DNA of 64,000 nucleotides from NCBI GenBank assembly GCA_964017155.1, contig OZ024854.1:12958493-13022492 (forward strand), in the 5' to 3' direction. Of the stretch, positions 36,301 through 44,567 are shown in pieces (position 1 is the stretch's first letter; every line of letters starts with the position of its first letter). This stretch comes from Oasisia sp. SBJ-2009. Taxonomy: Eukaryota; Annelida; Polychaeta; Sabellida; Siboglinidae. Under the pieces are notes generated by a model, which had not been told where the DNA came from, ran no database searches, and saw only the letters and a program-made list of their open reading frames with translations. The translations under genes were made by a program, and so were the position numbers.

Positions 36301-37962
36301 GGAGGAGATACCTTTGAGTGCAATTAGACGTCATTGTCTAGGAGGAGATACTTTTGAATGTAATTAGACGTCATTGTCTAGGAGATACTTTACAGTGCAA
36401 TTAGACGTCATTGTCTAGGAGGAGATACTTTTGAGTGCAATTAGACATCATTGTCTAGGAGATACTTTACAGTGCGATTATACGTCATTGTCTAGGAGGA
36501 GATGCTTTTGAATGTAGTTAGACGTCATTGTCTAGGAGATACTTTACAGTGTAATTAGACGTCATTGTCTAGGAGGAGATACTTTTGAATGTAATTAGAC
36601 GTCATTGTCTAGGAGATACTTTACAGTGCAATTAGACGTCATTGTCTAGGAGGAGATACTTTTGAGTGCAATTAGACATCATTGTCTAGGAGATACTGTT
36701 ACAATGCAATTAGACATCATTGTCTAGCAGATACTTTACAGTGCTATAAACATAGCATATTAATATGTAGATGTGTCACTGCCTGTAGGACTACACACAT
36801 GTCGACCATGTGAGGATCTTCTCAAAGGCAGAGATCAGGATCGATCCATCGCTGAGTGTGAAACAAACTGACACAAAGAATGACATCTCAAAGGTGAGAT
36901 ATGCCATTGTTTATTCTAGCAAGTCTGAATACATTCTAGTTGAATTCTTTATCTTCAGTGTGGTGATGCTTTATTTATTTTACTTTTTTTACGTTGACTA
37001 TTAACGACAACACATGTATGTAAATTGCTGTTGTGTTCAGGAAATCGTTTGTATGTAATCTGAATAGAGTACGTCGTAAGAAGCCAATATTGGTTGTTGT
37101 ACGTAACAGGGTGTGTGTAGAGGCTGCATGCGTGTATTACTGATTGTGTGACCCGCAATTCAGGTGGCTGAAGTAAACAAAACTGAGATTATAAAGAACT
37201 TGTATTGGCTGTACAGCATAAGGTTCACCTACACAGCGCACCGACGTTCACAGCAGTTGCTTATACTCCAGTGAAGTAACTCTACAGACGTCCTGCTAAT
37301 AACTACCACCCAGACAGGTGCCAGGGCAAGAGACGACCAACCTTTCATTTTGGTGTTGAATCGTTGTTGTTGTGTGGTTGTATTTTGTTTGGTTAATGGA
37401 GTGGAGTGTCTTGTTGGTTGCTAGGCGATGACGAAGGCAATCCCAGACATTGAGGTGGCAGAGAGAGAGGGCGTGCCACTGTGGATCATCATTCTGGCCG
37501 TCATTGGCGGTCTACTGCTGCTCATTCTCATCATCCTACTCATGTGGAAGGTGAGACAACAGTAGCAGACGTCTCAGGTGTCTGTGTGCTCAGGAGCTCA
37601 GCTCACAGACACAACATGCAGTAAAAAGGAAGTGCTGTTGTGAGCGGGACAAGCAGGAACAAGGACCGCTGAAGGTTTAGTTTAGGGTGGACGAAAATGT
37701 GATTCTAAACAAATAAGTTAGCTACAGTTGATACTATAGTCATCCCACGCTCTCATTGATAGTCTACCTCTTGCTCCCACATTCACTGTCAAGCTGAACA
37801 GCACGTCTCTGCCGTTGTCACTGTGTTTATATAAATAAAAAGTCAAGCATTTTAACCCTTTGTTTCCAGTGTGGCTTCTTCCGGAGGCAGAAGGCTGATG
37901 AAATGCGGAAGTATCGTGGAAAACTCGAGAAAAAGAAATACTACGATGATGACTATAACTAG
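9764..37962 (+). CDS. ITGA9-like: Integrin alpha chain, alpha-4/alpha-9-like, 22 exons, 5' end missing
   Basis: Integrin alpha subunits pair with a beta subunit at the plasma membrane as adhesion receptors. Twenty-two exons join with matching phase at every junction to give 1044 residues. Seen in order: a beta-propeller starting with FLVGAPKGN (residues 1-400) and three Ca-binding DxDxDG-type loops; a thigh domain; FKKNCG and a genu/calf region; a furin-type RSKR (about residues 872-875); the calf-2 signature ending RLWNSTFVE; one membrane helix (about 992-1012); and the tail CGFFRRQ. Absence of an inserted I domain and the pattern ACAHRYK...GFCQAG...GPVNWRGAIF fit the alpha-4/alpha-9 clade (vertebrate alpha-4 has CQAG and YWTGSLF here), and GFFRR instead of GFFKR is alpha-9-like. 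Vertebrate members are about 1030 residues, so only the signal peptide and first strands (roughly 50-60 residues) are missing. Exon 1 starts in phase 2, so a further upstream exon must exist. Possible N-glycosylation sites include KNVT, SNVT, MNAT and WNSTF. The subfamily is inferred from motifs only. Confidence 0.95.
9956..10334. mobile_element. hAT-type MITE with perfect 8-bp target duplication
   Basis: Ends CAGGGTTGG and CCAACCCTG are inverted repeats, flanked on both sides by GTTATGTA (9948-9955 and 10335-10342). An 8-bp duplication with CAGNG termini is diagnostic of hAT. The 379-bp body has no coding capacity but holds several attaaatcgat motifs near both ends, perhaps transposase sites. 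It sits in integrin intron 1. Confidence 0.92.
11392..12230 (-). mobile_element. LINE fragment (RTE/Jockey-like C terminus), split by a MITE
   Basis: On the - strand the 12230-11789 part reads NTQIENIESYIYRGQRHSTR, and the 11548-11392 part reads ERKRPRG, WRDELDDYWKGRG and QIWKQHVEAFTQPQ. These are standard blocks of the end of a LINE reverse transcriptase ORF. Several frameshifts, so dead. The 5' side is cut by the (TA)n at 12231. Confidence 0.82.
11549..11788. mobile_element. MITE family 1, copy B (complete)
   Basis: 240 bp with 12-bp terminal inverted repeats CAGGGGTAGAAC / GTTCTACCCCTG. Inserted between the HMETLH and ERKRPRG parts of the LINE above. The target duplication is not clear (cta on both sides at best). 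hAT assignment rests on the terminus only. Confidence 0.82.
12231..12319. repeat. (TA)n microsatellite
   Basis: TA run of about 89 bp directly at the edge of the LINE fragment. Confidence 0.96.
14298..14361. repeat. (TTTG)n microsatellite
   Basis: Sixteen copies of tttg. The KQTN-type open frames here are artefacts. Confidence 0.97.
14602..14684 (+). CDS. ITGA9-like: Integrin alpha exon 2
   Basis: Acceptor tgcttacag, donor gtaagg. It encodes EDQWLGVTVRSQ, the conserved blade-1 to blade-2 strand (family pattern D.WLG.tV.S). A 22-bp minisatellite begins about 20 bp after the donor and copies the junction. Confidence 0.92.
14706..15321. repeat. 22-bp minisatellite anchored at the exon 2 donor
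   Basis: About 28 copies of a 22-bp unit, aaagcactggtgaggggtgg plus tt. The unit core aaagcactg|gtgagg copies the exon 2 splice junction aaggcactg|gtaagg. The array fills almost all of intron 2. Confidence 0.95.
15418..15600 (+). CDS. ITGA9-like: Integrin alpha exon 3 (CAHRYK, GFCQAG)
   Basis: Sixty-one whole codons, donor gtaagt. It encodes ACAHRYKKVGP, then a disulphide-rich loop ending YGFCQAGTSADMSP. The CQAG signature is the best subfamily marker for the alpha-4/alpha-9 clade. Confidence 0.92.
16212..16680. repeat. 37-bp minisatellite upstream of exon 4
   Basis: Units built from gtgactctgtgttgtcat and ggtcat with gttactgtgact, some shortened. It ends about 22 bp before the exon 4 acceptor, leaving only a C-rich tract between. 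Confidence 0.94.
16703..16880 (+). CDS. ITGA9-like: Integrin alpha exon 4
   Basis: Acceptor is a C-run followed by tcag, donor gtacgt. It encodes EDVILGVPGPVNWRGAIF, aligning with the LIVMGAPG..YW.G.L strand of alpha-4/9. Base composition is clearly more GC-rich than the flanking introns. A 37-bp minisatellite ends just upstream. Confidence 0.93.
17425..17641 (+). CDS. ITGA9-like: Integrin alpha exon 5, first Ca-binding blade
   Basis: Encodes GMSARIGTVLNGRKTYIGG, then FGASFGYDIALVDFNSDG. The last segment is the DFNSDG calcium loop, completed by RQDLVVGAPFY in the next exon. Donor gtgggt. Confidence 0.93.
18205..18289 (+). CDS. ITGA9-like: Integrin alpha exon 6
   Basis: Acceptor ctgtttcag, donor gtatgg. 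It encodes RQDLVVGAPFYLAPRVGGAF, an FG-GAP strand. A 1.25-kb TIR transposon begins 54 bp after this exon. Confidence 0.93.
18344..19595. mobile_element. 1.25-kb DNA transposon with 16-bp TIRs
   Basis: Ends TGTGACCCATCTTAAC and its exact complement GTTAAGATGGGTCACA, with TA on both outer sides (TA duplication possible). No transposase frame seen. A diverged copy of its right part lies at 29170-29475. Superfamily not assigned. Confidence 0.87.
20132..20273 (+). CDS. ITGA9-like: Integrin alpha exon 7, second Ca-binding blade
   Basis: Encodes GITSSTKNVTIKS, then FGFSLADIGDLDQDGYG, the second calcium loop. Donor gtgagc. The frame completes as GDLAVGAPYEG in exon 8. Confidence 0.93.
20881..22068. 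repeat. 43-bp minisatellite in intron 7
   Basis: About 27 copies of a 43-bp unit containing gtgctcaaagcatcacgtcc and tctctgatatcagacaaaa. The gatatc core is palindromic. Divergence rises towards the right end. Confidence 0.95.
22081..22438. mobile_element. 358-bp MITE next to exon 8
   Basis: 14-bp terminal inverted repeats ATCCCAGCAAACAA / TTGTTTGCTGGGAT. The interior is rich in short palindromic pieces such as gtgaattcac and acacgtgt. The element ends 37 bp before the exon 8 acceptor, so it may supply the branch-point region. Family not recognised. Confidence 0.8.
22476..22857 (+). CDS. ITGA9-like: Integrin alpha exon 8, third Ca-binding blade into thigh
   Basis: The longest exon. It encodes LAVGAPYEGNGAVYIFRG, then LDMDGNGYPDIVIGAFDS (third calcium loop and end of the propeller), then the thigh start SRPVINVQVQTQF with a cysteine pair. 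The acceptor tttcgcag lies only 37 bp after a 358-bp MITE. Confidence 0.95.
23271..23454 (+). CDS. ITGA9-like: Integrin alpha exon 9 (thigh)
   Basis: Acceptor gacctcacag, donor gtacgt. It encodes FNSKLDLTYILEAEKF, RVFLKGANRQSNH and a final CTEHMVYII, as in integrin thigh domains. Confidence 0.92.
24850..25002 (+). CDS. ITGA9-like: Integrin alpha exon 10 (thigh)
   Basis: Acceptor tctttcag, donor gtgagt. It encodes DFLHPIQFQLTYKLK and MNAYPVLNDAAAV, matching the ..PI...L.Y.L....PVL strand of alpha chains. Confidence 0.92.
25333..26468. repeat. 44-bp minisatellite in intron 10
   Basis: About 26 copies of a 44-bp unit with gctgtggacagatgttgtg, then acgtccctcctgta. Because 44 is not a multiple of 3, all three - strand frames cycle through the same three peptides and stay open for up to 357 codons. 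No coding evidence. Confidence 0.96.
27016..27095 (+). CDS. ITGA9-like: Integrin alpha exon 11 (FKKNCG linker)
   Basis: Encodes VDFKKNCGNNDICESDLRL, the conserved F.K.CG.D..C..DL motif at the thigh-calf knee. Donor gtatgt. Confidence 0.92.
27341..27494 (+). CDS. ITGA9-like: Integrin alpha exon 12 (calf-1)
   Basis: Acceptor tgtttgccag, donor gtctgt (weak). It encodes DRDGLYILKVGQQRELKLEV, then NRGEDAHETTLYIDLP. A 35-bp tandem array starts at the donor itself and each unit repeats cag|gtctgt. Confidence 0.92.
27495..29166. repeat. 35-bp minisatellite starting at the exon 12 donor
   Basis: About 47 units of 35 bp, each containing cacgcag|gtctgtcactcac. The array begins exactly at the exon 12 donor (aagcag|gtctgt). 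Early copies are nearly identical; later ones drift (gaacacactc variants). Confidence 0.96.
29170..29475. mobile_element. Diverged partial copy of the 18344-19595 transposon
   Basis: Shares aagaacagagctttc, cattggt, aaatttgggca, aatatacaccat, aaaatctgtcagctatc and ttatgc blocks, in order, with 19270-19580. The terminal repeat is not preserved. Confidence 0.75.
29547..29704 (+). CDS. ITGA9-like: Integrin alpha exon 13 (calf-1)
   Basis: Acceptor tgtctcgcag, donor gtaagt. It encodes KKKYACIPTKSNVTCSIANP and a beta-strand LKIGLRVNT. The C...C pair with NVT is typical of calf-1. Confidence 0.9.
29938..30091. repeat. 17-bp minisatellite
   Basis: About nine copies of gtcacatgtcaagttat in intron 13, about 100 bp before exon 14. 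Confidence 0.95.
30194..30277 (+). CDS. ITGA9-like: Integrin alpha exon 14
   Basis: Acceptor tttgccag, donor gtaagt. It encodes TSTENDERDNFDELVIKVVV, then ETDLLVRG. Phase 2 at its end fits exon 15. Confidence 0.88.
30654..31075. repeat. 42-bp minisatellite copying the exon 15 acceptor
   Basis: About ten units of 42 bp (14 codons). Each carries gtgttgtcag|gtac and ggctgagcc, that is, the acceptor and the first 15 bases of exon 15. All units are open in the exon 15 frame, reading RYTAEPVLISDRVV. The last unit runs into exon 15 itself. Confidence 0.95.
31060..31165 (+). CDS. ITGA9-like: Integrin alpha exon 15 (start of calf-2), acceptor copied upstream
   Basis: Encodes YAAEPVEVFYGGEVKG, then DEIGSTVIHSYE. 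The chosen acceptor gtgttgtcag|g is the last of about ten near-identical copies in a 42-bp repeat. Upstream copies read in frame, so the exact start is uncertain. This last one was chosen because it directly precedes unique coding sequence. Confidence 0.85.
31346..31858. repeat. 21/39-bp compound minisatellite before exon 16
   Basis: Units of 21 bp (aacaatgttgacatgaccag plus t) are mixed with an 18-bp extension atggtctgtgacatgacc. It ends about 16 bp before exon 16. Confidence 0.95.
31875..32009 (+). CDS. ITGA9-like: Integrin alpha exon 16 (calf-2)
   Basis: Encodes VKNKGPGRVMNATVYISWPY, the conserved V.N.GP....A...I.WP strand, then LLYLMEAPQINGNR. The acceptor ggtggtggcag has almost no pyrimidine tract and sits about 16 bp after a minisatellite. 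Donor gtgagt. Confidence 0.92.
32045..32210. repeat. Dispersed repeat, copy 2 (partner at 2735-2950)
   Basis: Second copy, beginning 36 bp after the exon 16 donor, with the same block order as copy 1. Confidence 0.6.
32391..32450 (+). CDS. ITGA9-like: Integrin alpha exon 17 (20 codons)
   Basis: Acceptor tctgttacag, donor gtgaga. It encodes GAFAGKCYMKAGMVNPLRIK in one phase-0 exon. Confidence 0.88.
32451..33854. other. Intron 17, unassigned part
   Basis: No exon-like frame and no clear repeat beyond short gt-rich and tgtaca-rich stretches. Confidence 0.5.
33855..34031 (-). mobile_element. MITE family 1, copy C (truncated)
   Basis: Inverted relative to copies A and B. It ends with GTTCTACCCCTG and keeps taaatttgggttgttttta and ttttgtctttactagt. 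Confidence 0.7.
34501..34662 (+). CDS. ITGA9-like: Integrin alpha exon 18 with furin-type site
   Basis: Acceptor ttccttacag, donor gtgggt. It encodes TVPKPLAVRPSDGN, then KKNRRSKREAIIP. RSKR at 34585-34596 is a proprotein-convertase site like the heavy/light chain cleavage in many alpha chains. In vertebrate alpha-4 the known cleavage lies further upstream, so this position is closer to alpha-5/alpha-6/alpha-V. Confidence 0.92.
34688..35060 (-). mobile_element. SINE/LINE-tail-like repeat
   Basis: Begins aataataataacatatattt followed by gctcaaagcgctatacaa, and later contains ggcagtgaatttcatattc and gaacgatcacgaaaacct. These blocks resemble the 3' half of widespread invertebrate SINEs. No tRNA-like head seen. 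Intron 18. Confidence 0.5.
35842..35961 (+). CDS. ITGA9-like: Integrin alpha exon 19 (calf-2 cysteine motif)
   Basis: Encodes DCDRKTAKCFTFPCVLGEI, then SMRSRLWNSTFVE. This C....C...C..G...(20)..RLWNSTF pattern is diagnostic for the membrane-proximal part of integrin alpha chains. Confidence 0.95.
36103..36745. repeat. 37-40-bp minisatellite before exon 20
   Basis: About 16 units with caattagacgtcattgtcta, then ggaggagatacttt; two length classes alternate. It ends about 44 bp upstream of exon 20. Confidence 0.94.
36789..36893 (+). CDS. ITGA9-like: Integrin alpha exon 20
   Basis: Acceptor tgcctgtag, donor gtgaga. It encodes DYTHVDHVRIFSKAEIRID, a calf-2 strand. A 37-40-bp minisatellite ends about 44 bp upstream. 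Confidence 0.88.
37425..37550 (+). CDS. ITGA9-like: Integrin alpha exon 21 (transmembrane helix)
   Basis: Encodes EREGVPLWIIILAVIGG, then a leucine/isoleucine run ending LLMWK. The VPLWIII...L..LLLL..W.K pattern is the classical alpha-chain membrane segment. Confidence 0.95.
37870..37962 (+). CDS. ITGA9-like: Integrin alpha exon 22 (cytoplasmic tail and stop)
   Basis: Acceptor ttgtttccag. It encodes CGFFRRQKADEMRKYRGK, then KKKYYDDDYN and TAG. GFFRR is the alpha-9-type form of the GFFKR clasp that binds the beta tail. The last ten residues are unusually tyrosine- and aspartate-rich, and I do not recognise them from vertebrate tails. Confidence 0.94.
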   Translation, partial: CGFFRRQKADEMRKYRGKLEKKKYYDDDYN

Positions 37963-40900
37963 GGAGAATTCTTCCCAACTCACTCCGGCCCGACAAGGAG
38001 CTGATAGGAAGTATTACAAGGATGTTGCCGTTGTTGGAATGAACTGTAATGTTGATTGTATAGAGTCAATCATTTGCAAGAAACCAGGACCATGTATTTG
38101 GGGTGTCGTTATAAAAATTATATTTAAGATATATATTGTTCCACAGTCAATGCCTTACAATAATCAAGGAGATCTGAGCGCTATGCTGGTCAGGCTTTTC
38201 CCCTCGTAATATCTCGGCAACAACAAACCTCGGCCTCAAATGCTCATTTTGTGTCATCAGGTGGAAATATTATGTGGAACGTGTGTTCCCTACTTTCTCT
38301 TTGATGGATTAAGGTGCTAACCACATGTCGTTTCCTATATGCAGATACGATTCTTCAGTGCAGTATTGTGTATATGAAGCCATGAGTAACATGTGGAATC
38401 TTACATGGCTGGGCCTTCACACCATAGTGACTTCAAAGTGGGGTGACTTCGTAGTGGGGTGATTTCACACTGGGGTGACTGTATTGTTAACTGTAAGACG
38501 ACAAGGTAAATTGTTCAGCAGATCTTTCACTCGATTTGTTGTCGTACTAAATGTTTATAGCAAAAGGATGTTCTTCCATTTTTACGACGTTGCTGAATTA
38601 TTATATGATTGTAATTATTGTGCTGTGTACAATATCTGTCATGGCAAACGTATCACTCTGCATTTAGATTTTATACATTAACCGTCCTAACCAAATAATT
38701 ATGGGCTTATCAAGTCCTTTGTGTAATGTAATCATGTGATGTCATTGTGTTTTGCTGATCAAGTCGGTTACATAAAACAAAGTCAGTGTTACCTAGTTTT
38801 GATAGTATGCAGTATTCAGCTGTTTTGTTGTGCTGTTTTCTAGCTAGACAGCTCCCTATGACCTTGGTGAACCACTCAATGTTTTTGAGAATAAGACGTT
38901 TGTAGATAGAAACCAAACAATGTTTTGTGACTAATTAAATTTGTATTCTGTGGGAAAATAGATCCCATGGAGCTCTCATACATTTTATACTAAAGCAGGT
39001 TTAGTCGTGTTATAACAGGCTAATTAGGTAATGAGGCAATTTCACAATTAACATTGTCATGTTTGTATAATAATTTATGAAAGCAATAAGAAGCGACGTC
39101 AAACACTATAACATAGGTGAAGTATGATAAAAATAGAGCTAAGTAACTGTGCCAAGCAAGGCACACTGTAGGAGATCTAGATTTCTACCATTTGTTGTGA
39201 GTGCTTTTGCAATAATTAAGAATATTAGCAACGTTTTTGCATTTTTATATTGCTGTGTTTAATGAACTGAGTAATGCTACGGTAGTATGTCATCCTAGTG
39301 TCTATGTTGTTTTTGATCAATTATTTAACGAGTTGGGTGTAGAAACATAACAAGAGACAGGCAGGTATGTTCAGGGGTGGTTGTGAAGTCCCTAAATACG
39401 TCAAGGCAGTACACAGATGGGCTACCACGTATCGGGGAGGGGAATAATCTGGTCATGTGACCCCAGCAAACTGATGTTTTATGTTATTTCTGGACTTTGT
39501 GAACACGCAAGACCATCCCTTATGTTGGTTATACAATGTATTGTGCAATTGTTCGTGAAGTCGAATTAATTAATAATAATAATACAGCCCGACTCGTTTG
39601 TGAAGTATAATGTTACAATATGTAAAATTTGGCGGCCGGTGCTAACTTAGTGAGCCACTTAATATGTATATATAATTACATGCTGCCACATGATCTGTCA
39701 GATGCTGGCGGAGTACGCAGGAAACGTCCGATGGATATTTACACACAGCTGTGTCCGTAGATGTGGGATTAGAATACTTTGGTGGTTGGAACTGTCGGTA
39801 GCATGTAGTTGAAATGTTTACGTGTAGTTTTATGCTTTTGTATATTTGCCAGTAACTTCAAAGAACGGCTGTCGAGCAGTGAAGTTGTCTTTTCATGCTA
39901 GGATTGACAAGAGTTGATGATAATTAAGAAATATTACATGTGAAATGTGTATAAATGTCATCAGATAGGCGGTCTTTCACCTGTGGCAGTTTATGCTACA
40001 GTTGAATGCAATCAAACAAAAATATAAAACTGGACAGCTGACGCAGTGATTGACCTCACTGTAAGAGTGAAGGTCAACTCCTTAAGAAATAACTACCTGT
40101 GTTGTCTTCGCATTATATACCCACAACAAAACCCATGTGGCCTCTAAAGATGGTTTCTGTATCAATTATTGTTTACAGTAAAACCTGTCTGTAACGACCA
40201 CTATCGGGACTGCACAATGTTTCCGTTTTAAGCAGTTTGGATACTCACTAACAGGAAGTCATCTAGGACTTTCAAAAGTGTCCTTTATATACAGGTGACT
40301 GTTTTAGTGGAGTGGTCAATGAGGCAGTTTTTGCTGTAATAATATACCAGATTAAGGTCAAAGTTATTTTGTGTAAGTTACTGCCTGATATGAAGTGTGC
40401 TATGACCTGTATACTTGACAAGGTGTGTACTGAACCAGCCAGGCACTGAGTCTTTGTGGTTCTAATCCGGAATCTAGTGAATGACTGCAAAATTAACTTC
40501 ATGTGCATATGGATCTATATTATAAAGAAGTATTACAACAAATTACAATGCTGATTTTACACCACATCGCTCATATATCGCCAATTTTGAAGGTGATAGC
40601 TAACATGTAACCATTTTAACAGTAAATTTTTTAAACAATACCCGGTTGTGTCTTTTTTCATATACTGTTATTTATACATCTACATGCTATTTCTGCAGTT
40701 AAAATGCAGCTGTTGGCAGTATGAATGTGTGATATCACATCCACCTCTGTCAGTATTGAGAGATCACAATACAACGAACTGACATCAGAAAGAGAGAGCC
40801 AGCAAACAGAGAGACCACTATAGATAATTCCTATCACAGTAACCTTTCCTGTATATATTCTGGTAATTAGCTAATGTTTGAATGATAATACTATCACGTT

Positions 40901-41379
40901 ATCTTCCATCACACTATATAATACACATTTCCATCCTTCTACATGCAAGATTCACTATTAACCCCATTATGTGTATTCACTTCCCCGAGTGGGAGCGGCT
41001 GACGTCACAAAACAAATTACAAACAACCCTATAGGCGATTTAATAGACCCAGGTTGGTATAAATGCATAGCTATTCAACGTGTACATTACACATAGTTGC
41101 CAAAAGACTCATGGTTCAATGACTGCAACAGCTCTGTCACATCATCACTGAATAACTTACAAGTGTGTATATGTCAGTATGTAGAGTACACATAATAAAT
41201 GCTAACACTAATCAATCCTTTGAGAAGATCAAATATTTTCCTTTGAGATGACATCGTCACACCGCCAAGTCACAATTCCAGTTACCAATCCCTTTGTTGT
41301 ACTTGCTCAAGTTTGGTTATCAGTTCTATGATCGTTTGCCTGTGCATGTAAAGGACTGATGATGTGCAAACGTGAATAA
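37963..41379 (+). other. Integrin 3' UTR and intergenic region
   Basis: No further coding exon seen. The 3' end of the integrin mRNA cannot be fixed; candidate signals are ATTAAA near 38932 and AATAAA at 41194-41199. A short repeat of gtggggtgacttc type lies at 38434-38480. At 40180-40320 aaacctgtctgtaacgacca resembles a common invertebrate MITE end, without a matching partner. Confidence 0.5.
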
Positions 41380-41385
41380 TTTATT
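41380..41385 (-). terminator. Candidate polyadenylation signal of the PYM1 homologue
   Basis: AATAAA on the - strand, about 262 bp after the PYM stop codon. Motif only. Confidence 0.4.
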
Positions 41386-41646
41386 TCATGATCAATCATT
41401 GCACTTAAACATCAGTTTTACCAGAACACTTCCACCTGTTACTGTCACTGTGCACTAGTTGATGTCTGAGCTGCGCTGCAGTGACCTGTAAGACTTGCGA
41501 TTTGTACATGATACAACACCATTGCACGGCCACATTGTTGGACAACGTGAATCCCAGTTATAACCATTGCATGAAATTATGTGGTTAACACAATAGACAC
41601 AAGCCACAACGCCGTCATCCTGCATCAAACAATGCAAGAGAATGAC

Positions 41647-42106
41647 TCAGTTGTCAACGTTAAGATTCCGCATGAGTTCATCCAATTCATCAGCCACCAC
41701 CTGTCGTCGGGAGACCTTCTCCAGTTGGTCCTTCTCTGGGTTCTTCAGCTCCCCTGAGTCTATCCTCCTCTTGATATCATCAATCTGTTTCAACTTCTTT
41801 CGAAGACTCCGCAACCGTTTTGTTGCGTCACGATCCGCCTCCTTCAACGGGTCACATGTTGTTCCCGCAGATTTCACTGGGTCGGTGTCGTTAGGTGGCG
41901 CTGGGTTATCCTGTCTGTCTGACGGAGATAACACTGCACCCGTGTCTGAATCGTCATTCCTCTGTTGTTTCTTTTTCTCTTTCCGTTTGGCATTTTTCTT
42001 TGCTGCTTTCGACATTGCACTTTCTGATTGCTGCTTTTCATCGATATGGAGACCAACTGGCCCGGTCGGCTGGTTCTTCTGCCACAGGTTGCCCTTTGTT
42101 TCAAAT
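41647..42106 (-). CDS. PYM1: PYM1 homologue, last exon
   Basis: Acceptor ttgttatccag on the - strand. It runs from [19 protein letters not shown] to NLNVDN and stop. The middle [14 protein letters not shown] is a likely nuclear localisation and RNA/ribosome-binding patch. Confidence 0.92.
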
Positions 42107-44530
42107 CTGGATAACAACAACCAATGTAATTATATACTTTCATTAACATGGTCAACACATTTAAGCATTCCAAACACAAAATTGCAAATTTTAAATACCA
42201 ATTCTCCTGACACTTTGATTATCCACACAGATGCAGAATACAGTTACCCAAAGTACCCGTGGGTACTCACTACTTACATAAGTAAAACATGCCAGACTCA
42301 CTGGGGTTCGATTTTAACAGTATTCCATTACTCCGAGCATCTCGCAGTTTGCAATGTTCAGATTACCAGATTCAATGCTATGCCTATGGGGATGCGATTT
42401 TTTGATTGATTTATTTATTTAATATAAAATGTAAAACATTGTACACAATTACTACACATATGCATAATATATAAATACAAGGTACATTTAAATATTCGGA
42501 TAACACAAAAAGTGCACGCACTTATTTCCATTGTGGTCCTTATCCAGCCACATTACTGCAATATGTTGGAAGTAGTGGTCGATTTTAACAGTTACTCAGA
42601 ACTCAAAGCTATAAAAGTGTGAAGTACCTGTTCTTTATTTAAGCAACTTCGTTCGGCCTATGAATGCAACAAAGATGCAAGTAGAAGTTGTCCTGCTACT
42701 CTGTTAATTAATCTGTTAATTGCAATTAAATCGATCAGCTACCACTGCAGCCTTTGGTTTTTCGAAGTGGCTATGGGGCACAAAGCACTGTTGATTTTCC
42801 CCTTGGCGGCCATGTTAACGTTTTGTCAGATTATAAGGAAACTGGACCTGAGAATTTTTTTTACTTTAACACAATCACTGCAGTCATGTTACTGATATGC
42901 TGATCAAATTTCGTCAAAAAAGCATATCTCAGTCTCTCTTAAAATGCATGCATGTGTTCTGCCCCTCAATATTGACAACATTTAGCATGTTTTTCTGCAT
43001 CCGCAGGGTCATGTACGAAAAAATGGTTACAAATCACTACGCCAACTACACTCTGCCTAACATGCGTCATTGCACTGCAGATACATCACAGCACTGAACC
43101 TACTGGAATGCCTGTCCTACTGTACTCATTTCACATCAAAAGAATTTTTCGAAACCTCAAAGGACATAATTATTAAGGTACTACATTCCTATGGGTTAGA
43201 CCAGGAAGTCTAACTGTGCTGTGACCCCTTATATATATAATTATAGATAAGCAATGGCTGAGCAGGGTATGGGGTGGTGCTAATTAAGTTCCCCTTCCAT
43301 TAGCTTTCTGCAGCTTCTCTTCATGTTACCATCTCTCCATTTGACACCTACGTCTATAAGTTATGATACATTTACACTCGCAGCTTATGTTTACGTACTG
43401 GGTTGACCATTAAAAGAATAACCGAATATAGTAGAAAAGTGGACAATATAATGCGGAGTACTATTTATATGTAATGTTAAATTAATTAAAAAAATTGACA
43501 GTAAGTGCCACAGTTCGAGCTGATTCCGCCGATCACATGTGCTGCTCATAATAATATAATAGTAATAATTAACAGTATTTGTCTACGCCATATCTCTAGC
43601 AATAAAACCATTCAGAGCGCATTACACTTTATAGGAATGTGGAGATTACCCTAGAGTAAAACAACAGATGTAGTTGTAAAATAAATTAATCAATATAATG
43701 TTTCCAATATAAATAATTAATATTAGTCTTAATAATATTAAAATACTAATACTGACAAAATTAACTATATTACAAGTTAAAATAAATAATACAATAGATA
43801 ATAAACAGTAGATATTAAAATGTTCGGATATCTATACAACTATCATGCAATTATATGTCTTTTATAATTATCGATCGTCCTTTCAGTAATTACATTGAAA
43901 AGAATAATTTAGAAAAGATCCAGTACTATGTAATTGGTTACTTTTGAAAAGTTAAATACTGGCACAAATTGTATTATTATAAAACACTGTTTCTGTGTGT
44001 GCATGCGTTCGTGGAACCTCATTGATCGCAATTTGTTTAATGTTTTTTTGCGGATGACTGCGTTTCCTCAAGCATCAGCATCGTTGAGTAACGCGGCTAG
44101 TATAATTATAATAAGTGTGTGTGTGTGTCTGTGTGTGTGTCTGTCTGTGTGTCTGTCTGTGTGTGTGTGTGTCTGTGTGTGTGTATATGAGTGTGTGTGT
44201 GTATGAGTGTGTGTGTGTGGGTGTGTGTGTGTGTGTCTGTGTGTCTGTGTGTGTGTGTGTCTGTATATGAGTGTGTGTGTGTGTGTATGAGTGTGTGTGT
44301 GTCTGTGTGTCTGTGTGTGTGTATGAGTGTGTGTGTGTGTGTGTGCGTGTGTGTGCGTGCGTGTATGAGTGTGTGTGTGTGTGTCTGTGTGTGTGTATGA
44401 GTGTGTGTGTGTGTGTGTGTGTGTGCGTGCGTGTGCGTGTATGAGTGTGTGTGTGTGTGTGTGTGTCTGTGTGTGTGTCTGTGTATGAGTGTGTGTGTGT
44501 GTGTCTGTGTGTGTGTCTGTGTGTGTGTAT

Positions 44531-44567
<37 letters not shown>

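Noticed and set aside
41642..42409. 255-codon + strand frame
   Set aside because: Antisense shadow of the PYM1 last exon.
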